Part shown: piece after piece, positions 1 to 5,118 of the stretch | Layout of the letters: every line of letters starts with the position of its first letter | How positions within the stretch are numbered: the stretch's first letter is position 1 | From: JAYRWN01 sp041917975 | GTDB lineage: Bacteria > Bacteroidota > Bacteroidia > Chitinophagales > Saprospiraceae | Assembly (NCBI GenBank): GCA_041917975.1 | Contig: JAYRWN010000360.1 | Location: forward strand, 1 to 11,675 | Length of the DNA stretch: 11,675 bases | Reading direction: 5' to 3' | Translations under genes and position numbers: made by a program | Notes under the pieces: generated by a model | Database searches by the model: none | What the model was told of the DNA's origin: nothing | What the model saw: the letters and a program-made list of their open reading frames with translations, nothing else

Positions 1-812
1 CCGCAAACGTCATGAATACGGATGGGTATAGCCTCTTTGCGGATAAGGTGTGGATCCTGAAAATAAACCAACCCCTGGTTACCCAAAGTGATGAGGGTGT
101 GATGATGGGGCATCCGAGCCATCAGACGCTCACGGGCGTGCAGCAGCTGCTCTGTTTCTGATGGGATAGTCTGCTGTAAGGCAATCTGCAATTCTTGCAG
201 ATTAGGTTTGAATAAGTCTACGCCTTTATATTCAAAAAAATTACGTTGCTTAGGGTCCACGGTGACTTTGATGTTCCGCTCGTGACAGACAGCGATTAGC
301 TCTTTGATGATGGAGGTCGTGAGCACCCCTTTGTTGTAATCCTGGAGGATGACCACCTGGATTTTGGCCTGGTCCAACAGGATGTGGATGCGACGGAGCA
401 ACTCCATTTCTTCTTTTTTACTGAGGTCCTCCCGTTGTTCCTGATCGATGCGCAGGACATGGTGTTCTCCGGCCATCAACCTGGTTTTAAGGGTGGTTCG
501 TCTGGTGGAGAGGCTTATGGTACCTTCAGAAGATAAGCCATGGTCAGCCAGGAGCTGGTTAAAAATCAGAGCTTCCTGATCCTTGCCGGTTACCCCGCAT
601 AAATATGTACGGGCGCCAAGAGCATGACAATTCAAAGCGACATTTGCTGCTCCACCCAGGTGATTGGCCGTATGGAGGTGGTCAAAAACCGGAACGGGGG
701 CTTCAGGACTGATGCGGTTTACCTTGCCCTGCATGTAACGATCTATCATCACATCGCCCAGCACAAGAACATTAACTTTTTGCCAGCGCTCCAAAATATC
801 CTGGAAAATCAT
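1..812 (-). CDS. hldA: D-glycero-beta-D-manno-heptose-7-phosphate kinase, PfkB family (3'-partial)
   Basis: This is a sugar kinase that phosphorylates D-glycero-D-manno-heptose 7-phosphate at C1, a cytoplasmic step towards ADP-heptose for the LPS inner core. The frame is open from the ATG at 812 to the left edge (270 residues). Visible PfkB/RfaE1 marks are the start strand LGDVMIDRY (18-26), RISPEAPVPV (33-42), the sugar-binding GGAANVALN (53-61), a T-K-R-A-H-LR-D stretch (107-123), QDYNKGVL (157-164) and VDPKQRNFFEYKG (185-197) followed by KPN (202-204). The window ends at HDVC, right where the family's GAGD motif with the catalytic Asp is expected, so that residue is off the edge. Whether a C-terminal adenylyltransferase domain follows (bifunctional hldE) cannot be seen. 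The gene lies 21 bases after the waaA stop on the same strand, so the two are probably co-transcribed. There is no Shine-Dalgarno sequence. The start is supported by an in-frame TAA at 834-836, which is also the waaA stop. Confidence 0.9.
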   Translation of the reverse strand, partial: MIFQDILERWQKVNVLVLGDVMIDRYMQGKVNRISPEAPVPVFDHLHTANHLGGAANVALNCHALGARTYLCGVTGKDQEALIFNQLLADHGLSSEGTISLSTRRTTLKTRLMAGEHHVLRIDQEQREDLSKKEEMELLRRIHILLDQAKIQVVILQDYNKGVLTTSIIKELIAVCHERNIKVTVDPKQRNFFEYKGVDLFKPNLQELQIALQQTIPSETEQLLHARERLMARMPHHHTLITLGNQGLVYFQDPHLIRKEAIPIRIHDVC

Positions 813-833
813 GGATTTTAAGTTCAGGTTAGT

Positions 834-2048
834 TTAGGTTAACCGGGATGCAAGATAGGTATAGATACGGGTTGTTGCACCCTCATTTTCTGTTAAATAG
901 TGGCGGATATCCGTTTGCGCCTGCCGGTAGGTTATCTCGTCCTGATAGACCTGCCAGGCATGTCTTAAACCGGCTGGATCGGACACGCTCTTTCCGGCAC
1001 CTGTTTCCACCAGATAGACGGCTTCTCTGAACTGGTGGTACTTGGGCCCAAAAATAACCGGTACAGCAAAGGCCATCGGTTCAAGGACATTGTGGATGTT
1101 ACGTCCAAATCCACCGCCGATATAGACCAATCTTGCATAGCGATATAAATAAGCCAGCAAGCCGATATTATCAACTAAAAACGCCGAGCCCATCTGCCCA
1201 TGCTTAAATTGGGACAGCCTGGTGAGTGTCACAGGGCTTAACTGCTCTATAGCCCGCAGATGTTTTTCGCTGATGTCATGTGGTGCCAGAATAATTTTCC
1301 AGCCTGCAGACAGGAGCTCCGGGGCTACCTGATAAAATAACGATTCATCTTCCGGCCAGGTGCTGCCCCAAATCCAAATGGGGTATGTTCCGCCAAATTC
1401 TTCAATTAAAATGAGTCGGCGATCCTCATTAGGTAGGTGCAAGACACGGTCCACTCTGGTGTCACCCACCTGGGTCACCTGGGACACTCCGGCTTCCCGC
1501 AGCAGGACCTCAGAACGGTGGTCTTGTACGAAACAATGGTCAAAATCACGAAGAAACTGTAAAAAGGAGTGGCCATACCAACGAAAAAAATAATGCTCCG
1601 CGCGGAAAGTGCCGGAAATAAGTACGATGGGAATCCCATGCTGTCGACAAGCCTGTAGATAATTGTACCAAAAATCGTATTTGACTAATACGAGCAGGGC
1701 TGGGTTAAATAAAGTCACCCAGGCACGCGCATTTTGGACGGTGTCCAATGGCAGGTATTCCACCTGGTCAGCATAGGTATAATCTTTCCGGATGTTGTAC
1801 CCTGATGGTGAAAAGAAGGTCAGCAAAACCGGTTTGGCGGTGCGTTGTTTGATGACTTCGATGAGTGGTCGGGCTTGTTCGAACTCTCCCAGCGAAGCAC
1901 AATGGAACCATACAGGCGAGCCGTGTAATTTATTGGAAACCGGTTGAGTTCGTCCTTGCAACCAAGCCTTTAGCCGTCGGTTAAAGGGTGCCGCCAGGGG
2001 CAGACACCAACTGACCAGTTGCATCAAGACCTGATATAAAAAAAACAT
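834..2048 (-). CDS. waaA: 3-deoxy-D-manno-octulosonic acid (Kdo) transferase
   Basis: WaaA/KdtA is a GT30 glycosyltransferase that transfers Kdo from CMP-Kdo to the lipid A precursor on the inner face of the inner membrane. From the ATG at 2048 it is 404 residues, close to the usual family length. An N-terminal hydrophobic segment (about 2-22) fits the membrane anchor. The motif FHCASLGEFEQ (48-58) holds Glu55, the equivalent of the catalytic Glu of this family. VKYDFWYNYL (about 122-131), GSTWPEDE (228-235), APHDI (255-259), GGGFGRNIHNVLEPM (311-325) and FGPKYHQFREA (333-343) are the C-terminal nucleotide-sugar-binding signatures. The frame extends five codons further to a GTG at 2063, but that GTG lies inside a hairpin. 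I prefer the ATG because it begins directly at the hydrophobic anchor. It heads a probable two-gene LPS unit with the downstream heptose kinase. The identification is firm; only the start is uncertain. Confidence 0.95.
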   Translation of the reverse strand: MFFLYQVLMQLVSWCLPLAAPFNRRLKAWLQGRTQPVSNKLHGSPVWFHCASLGEFEQARPLIEVIKQRTAKPVLLTFFSPSGYNIRKDYTYADQVEYLPLDTVQNARAWVTLFNPALLVLVKYDFWYNYLQACRQHGIPIVLISGTFRAEHYFFRWYGHSFLQFLRDFDHCFVQDHRSEVLLREAGVSQVTQVGDTRVDRVLHLPNEDRRLILIEEFGGTYPIWIWGSTWPEDESLFYQVAPELLSAGWKIILAPHDISEKHLRAIEQLSPVTLTRLSQFKHGQMGSAFLVDNIGLLAYLYRYARLVYIGGGFGRNIHNVLEPMAFAVPVIFGPKYHQFREAVYLVETGAGKSVSDPAGLRHAWQVYQDEITYRQAQTDIRHYLTENEGATTRIYTYLASRLT

Positions 2049-2049
2049 G

Positions 2050-2080
2050 GTCCAAAGGTACACCTTGGACGGCTTTTTTT
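2050..2080 (+). terminator. terminator-like hairpin with T7 tract
   Basis: On the plus strand GTCCAA (2050-2055) pairs with TTGGAC (2065-2070), extended inside by GG/CC (2057-2058 with 2063-2064) around a TACA loop with one bulged A. It is followed by GGC and seven Ts (2074-2080). The shape is that of an intrinsic terminator for rightward transcription, but no plus-strand gene lies upstream. It could stop transcription running antisense through waaA or act in a leader of the PQQ gene. The T tract is shared with the next inverted repeat. Confidence 0.4.
2053..2060 (-). promoter_or_regulatory. candidate -7 promoter element for waaA
   Basis: On the minus strand this reads TACCTTTG, an exact match to the Bacteroidota sigma -7 consensus TAnnTTTG. 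It ends five bases before the waaA ATG (2048), which would make the transcript nearly leaderless. No -33 TTTG is seen at the usual spacing. An eight-base pattern with six fixed positions can arise by chance, so this is only a candidate. Confidence 0.25.
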
Positions 2081-2106
2081 ACGGATGAATTACTCATCCA
2101 AAAAAA
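2074..2106. repeat. inverted repeat with T7 and A7 arms
   Basis: Seven Ts (2074-2080), a two-base spacer and GGATGA (2083-2088) are mirrored by TCATCC (2094-2099) and seven As (2100-2106) around the loop ATTAC. The arms are perfectly complementary apart from the AC spacer. Because the Ts come first, it is not an intrinsic terminator on either strand; in RNA the U and A tracts would pair and lengthen the stem. Its T tract is also the tail of the preceding hairpin, so the two structures compete in plus-strand RNA. Confidence 0.5.
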
Positions 2107-2143
2107 TGGCGATCAAGAATTTCGAAATATAATCCTTGGGTCC

Positions 2144-2254
2144 AAAGTCTGTTACGGTTAAAGTCTTTGTCTTAAAAAATTATCCTTCTGATGGTTATAT
2201 ATAGGTGAAATTAACCTATTTTTGGCGACTCAATCACCATAACCTTTAAAGTCT
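2144..2254. repeat. three copies of AAAGTCT in the waaA/PQQ gene intergenic region
   Basis: The word AAAGTCT occurs at 2144-2150, 2160-2166 and 2248-2254. The last two copies extend to the nine-mer TTAAAGTCT (2158-2166 and 2246-2254). They flank the candidate promoter of the PQQ gene. They might be operator half-sites, but the spacing is irregular and the region is AT-rich, so chance is possible. Confidence 0.25.
2217..2224 (+). promoter_or_regulatory. candidate -7 promoter element for the PQQ dehydrogenase gene
   Basis: The sequence TATTTTTG matches the Bacteroidota -7 consensus TAnnTTTG exactly and lies 46 bases before the ATG at 2271, which would give a leader of about 40 bases. No convincing -33 TTTG is present about 20 bases upstream. 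This is the only exact plus-strand match in the intergenic region. Confidence 0.35.
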
Positions 2255-2270
2255 AAATCCACATTTGCCA

Positions 2271-3683
2271 ATGAAGAGATCTTATTACCTGTTGATGGCA
2301 GGGATCATGTGTACCATCCTCAATTTATACCACTGTTCTACTCCACCTAAAGATCCGCATGCAGTCGCAGCGGAATTGTATCAAGTGCATTGCCAAAGCT
2401 GTCATGGAACGGCTGCGGAAGGGTTTATCCGTCGCGCATGGAAGATGGGCTATTCCCGCGAGGAGCTGATGGCCAGCATCACTAACGATAATCATGATGC
2501 AGGGATGAGTTCTTTCAGCACTCTGCTTAAACCGGAAGAAATAGCCAGTTTAACCGATTATATCCTCGTCAGGATGACGGATACTTTAGGCAGTCAGTTT
2601 GATAGTTTGGGCAGTGTGTTCACCGCCGGGGCGGTCACCGTAAAATTAGATACCGTCGTATCCGGTCTGAAAAATCCCTGGGGCATGGTATTCCTGCCTT
2701 CAGGTGATCTTTTACTCACCGATCGCAATGGGATGTTCTACCGCATCACACCAGACAAACAAAAATTCAATATTGCCGGCGGGCCGGTGGTGAAAGAAAA
2801 AGGTCAGGGGGGATTACTGGATGTGATCTTGCACCCACAGTTTGCGTCAAACAACCTTATTTATTTATCCTATTCCAAACCACACACCACGGATACCAAC
2901 CTGTCCACCACGGCCATATTTAGAGCTGCGTTGAAGGGGGATGCTCTGGAAAACGGGCAGGATATCTTTGTTGCTGAACCCTACCAAAAAACTGCCCATC
3001 ACTTTGGCTGCCGTATGGCTTTTGATACGGCCGGATACCTGTTTGTTAGTGTCGGGGATCGTGGACAACACATTCCCTTGCTTCCGCAAAATCTGCGCAC
3101 CGATATGGGTAAAATTCATCGCATGTACGATGATGGCCGTCCAGTGGAGGATAATCCGTTTTTTGGCATGGATACTGCCCGGGCCACCATCTGGAGTTAT
3201 GGTCATCGGAACATGCAAGGCCTGGTTTTCCATCCGGAGACCAAACAACTTTGGGAGACCGAACATGGGCCCAAAGGTGGCGATGAGGTTAATTTTATCG
3301 AAAAAGGGAAAAATTATGGTTGGCCCGTCATCTGTTACGGCATCAATTACGATGGCACAGTTCTCACCCCCTTTACTGAAAAAGAAGGCATGGAACAGCC
3401 CCATATTTATTGGTTGCCATCCATTGGCCCATGTGGCATGACCTTTAATACCAGTGACCGGTATCCGGCCTGGAAGGGTGATCTGCTGGTGGGTTCGATG
3501 TCTTTCCAATACCTGCACCGTTGCCGGGTAGAATCCGGTAGAATAGTTAAACAGGAAAAAGTGTTGGAAGGGATAGGCCGCATCCGGGAGATAGAAATAA
3601 GCCCGGATGGTTACATCTACATCGCGAAAGAGCTCCCAGGGTATGTATTTAAATTAATTCCGGTAGAGCAGCCGGTCATGTGA
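2271..3683 (+). CDS. cytochrome c-PQQ-dependent aldose (sugar) dehydrogenase fusion, lipoprotein-like
   Basis: This is a predicted periplasmic quinoprotein that oxidises aldose sugars to lactones with PQQ and passes electrons to its own heme c and on to the respiratory chain. From the ATG at 2271 it is 470 residues; the frame could begin two codons earlier at a TTG, but the ATG is preferred. The N-terminus is hydrophobic and ends at Cys22 followed by STPP, a lipoprotein-like context, although His at -1 makes the lipobox non-standard. A small class I cytochrome c domain follows, with CQSCH (41-45) for heme and Met79 in AGMSSF as likely axial ligand. From about 125 the soluble glucose/aldose dehydrogenase (GSDH/YliI-type) propeller runs to the end: NPWGM (135-139), HHFGCR (243-248) with the probable catalytic His and Arg, SVGDR (260-264), GHRNMQGL (311-318), EHGPKGGDE (331-339) and YGWPVICYG (349-357). 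Several motif positions are altered (Cys in HFGCR, Met in GHRNMQ). A strong terminator follows. The substrate is unknown. Confidence 0.88.
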   Translation: MKRSYYLLMAGIMCTILNLYHCSTPPKDPHAVAAELYQVHCQSCHGTAAEGFIRRAWKMGYSREELMASITNDNHDAGMSSFSTLLKPEEIASLTDYILVRMTDTLGSQFDSLGSVFTAGAVTVKLDTVVSGLKNPWGMVFLPSGDLLLTDRNGMFYRITPDKQKFNIAGGPVVKEKGQGGLLDVILHPQFASNNLIYLSYSKPHTTDTNLSTTAIFRAALKGDALENGQDIFVAEPYQKTAHHFGCRMAFDTAGYLFVSVGDRGQHIPLLPQNLRTDMGKIHRMYDDGRPVEDNPFFGMDTARATIWSYGHRNMQGLVFHPETKQLWETEHGPKGGDEVNFIEKGKNYGWPVICYGINYDGTVLTPFTEKEGMEQPHIYWLPSIGPCGMTFNTSDRYPAWKGDLLVGSMSFQYLHRCRVESGRIVKQEKVLEGIGRIREIEISPDGYIYIAKELPGYVFKLIPVEQPVM

Positions 3684-3708
3684 TACCCTCGTCCATAAAA
3701 CATATCAT

Positions 3709-3743
3709 GGCGGATCAGCGTGCGTTGATCCGCCTTTTTATTT
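3709..3743 (+). terminator. intrinsic terminator of the PQQ dehydrogenase gene
   Basis: GGCGGATCA (3709-3717) and TGATCCGCC (3726-3734) form a perfect nine-base-pair stem with an eight-base loop, followed by TTTTTATTT (3735-3743). It begins 25 bases after the stop codon, on the coding strand, and is the clearest terminator in the window. Confidence 0.9.
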
Positions 3744-4087
3744 ACCCACCCAGATTAGGTGAAAAATCCTGCTACATCCGAAAGCTCAGAATTATCGAAT
3801 TAACTCCTGACCATTTTGGCACAACCATCGGATTTGCCCATTTTGATTGGTTTAAACGTGATTTTTTCCTAATCATGTTTTTCGAAAACATTTTAATAAC
3901 CAAGTTTAAATTGATTGCGATATAGACGTCCGTCTTAATCAGTTTTGACGACCAATTCATTATCGAAAATATTATTATCCAAGTTTACAACGCCCAATTT
4001 TTTACCTTCAAACGCTCACATAATTGTTTCATTATCGGCTGCAAAGCTTTAACTTAAAGCCGGTCATTTCTGTTAATTGATACCATC
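3744..4087. other. 344-base AT-rich intergenic gap
   Basis: Between the terminator and the metallophosphoesterase start I find no convincing gene, RNA gene or exact TAnnTTTG promoter. Open frames of 81 and 62 codons crossing this stretch have non-ATG or shadow starts, low complexity and no recognisable motif. The only clear structure is a small AT-rich hairpin at 3875-3891. The promoter of the downstream gene must lie here but I cannot place it. Confidence 0.6.
3875..3891. repeat. short AT-rich inverted repeat
   Basis: ATGTTTT (3875-3881) and AAAACAT (3885-3891) are perfect inverted arms around TCG. It lies about 200 bases before the metallophosphoesterase gene. It could be a binding site or a chance AT-rich palindrome. 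Confidence 0.4.
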
Positions 4088-5089
4088 ATGATCAGACGTC
4101 AGTTTATCCAGTCCTCTTCAGCCGCTGCCCTTGGCCTGACCCTCGGGCAACGTTACCCATTATGTTCACCAAACCCTACCAATCAAAACCTTTTCGTGGA
4201 ACGGGGTAGTTTTTCGTTGGATGGACACCTCTTGCGTATTTATCACCCGCAGATCCACCGGAGTTTTAGGATGATTATGATGGCCGACACGCACCTGTTT
4301 TTAGACGATATGCGTGGGGAACCTTATCAATCGTTCAGTGGCCGGATGGCCAAAGCCTATAATCAAACCAAACATTTCCTGACCGGGGCAGTCACCAATC
4401 CGGAAGAAAGTATGCTCAAAACCTTGCAGTTGGCTCAGGAAAAAAAGGCGGAGTTAGTGGCCCTGATTGGGGATATTCTGAGTTTTCCAGCGGAAGCCGG
4501 AGTAGACTGGGCTATGCAGCAACTGCGGGCCAGTGGGCTGTCTTTTGTGTATACCGCCGGTAATCATGACTGGCATTATGAAGGCTTGGGAGGAACCATC
4601 CAGGATTTGCGCCGGCACTGGTGTTCAGAACGGTTAAAACCATTTTATCAAGGCCATAACCCATTGATGGACTCACGGGTATTGCATGGCGTACGCCTGG
4701 TGACCATCGATAATTCTACGTACCAGATCCTGCCCGAACAACTGGAATTTTTAAAAACCGAGCTGGCATTCAGTCAACCTACTGTACTGATGGTACATAT
4801 CCCGTTGTATGCGCCAGGTCGGCCGGTAGGGTTTGGTTGTGGACATCCGGCCTGGGGCAGTTCGACTGATAAAAACTATGAATTGGAGCGCCGCGAACGC
4901 TGGCCGGCCGGCCATACCACCACCACTTTTGCATTTCATCAGGAAGTATTCTCGGCCCCAAACCTGATTGCAGTCCTCACCGGACACATCCACCGGCCCA
5001 GCATAGATGTGTTGAATGGTATACCGCAAGTGGTGGTCGATGCCAACGCTACCGGCGCCTACCTGGATGTGGAGTTCATCACCGGATAA
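4088..5089 (+). CDS. Tat-type secreted calcineurin-like metallophosphoesterase
   Basis: This is a predicted binuclear-metal phosphoesterase; the substrate is unknown. The N-terminus MIRRQFIQSSSAAALGL has a twin-arginine pattern followed by a short Ala-rich hydrophobic stretch, so Tat export to the periplasm is likely. All metal-ligand motifs of the family are in order: DTH (Asp67, His69), GD (128-129), GNHD (158-161), VHIP with His237, and GHIH (299-302). The protein is 333 residues, normal for a single-domain enzyme with a signal sequence. The start is the ATG at 4088, immediately followed by the RR motif; no Shine-Dalgarno sequence is visible. It stands alone after a 344-base gap and converges with the acyl-CoA oxidase-like gene. 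The segment GFGCGHPAWGSS (248-259) inside the family's variable loop may shape the substrate pocket. The fold assignment is firm and export is probable. Confidence 0.88.
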   Translation: MIRRQFIQSSSAAALGLTLGQRYPLCSPNPTNQNLFVERGSFSLDGHLLRIYHPQIHRSFRMIMMADTHLFLDDMRGEPYQSFSGRMAKAYNQTKHFLTGAVTNPEESMLKTLQLAQEKKAELVALIGDILSFPAEAGVDWAMQQLRASGLSFVYTAGNHDWHYEGLGGTIQDLRRHWCSERLKPFYQGHNPLMDSRVLHGVRLVTIDNSTYQILPEQLEFLKTELAFSQPTVLMVHIPLYAPGRPVGFGCGHPAWGSSTDKNYELERRERWPAGHTTTTFAFHQEVFSAPNLIAVLTGHIHRPSIDVLNGIPQVVVDANATGAYLDVEFITG

Positions 5090-5114
5090 TCAACAGGTGA
5101 TTAACTCCTTTTTT
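5087..5114 (+). terminator. weak candidate terminator of the metallophosphoesterase gene
   Basis: TAATCA (5087-5092) and TGATTA (5098-5103) form a six-base-pair stem with a five-base loop that starts in the stop codon, followed five bases later by six Ts (5109-5114). The stem is AT-rich and short and the tract is displaced, so strength is doubtful. It sits in the 29-base gap between convergent genes. Confidence 0.4.
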
Positions 5115-5118
5115 CTGC

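Noticed and set aside
624..821. 65-codon open frame on the plus strand
   Set aside because: Antisense to the conserved N-terminal motifs of the heptose kinase.
2941..3441. 166-codon open frame on the plus strand
   Set aside because: Out-of-frame shadow within the PQQ dehydrogenase gene with no recognisable domain.
2865..3518. 217-codon open frame on the minus strand
   Set aside because: It lies entirely antisense to the PQQ dehydrogenase, whose conserved motifs prove the plus-strand frame; its own translation shows no family motif.
3875..3891. Hairpin as an intrinsic terminator
   Set aside because: The stem is wholly AT-rich apart from two G-C pairs and the following T run is short and interrupted; the real terminator of the upstream gene is at 3709-3743.
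3680..3925. 81-codon open frame after the PQQ gene
   Set aside because: It starts at a GTG overlapping the previous stop, runs through a strong terminator hairpin and has AT-rich filler composition.
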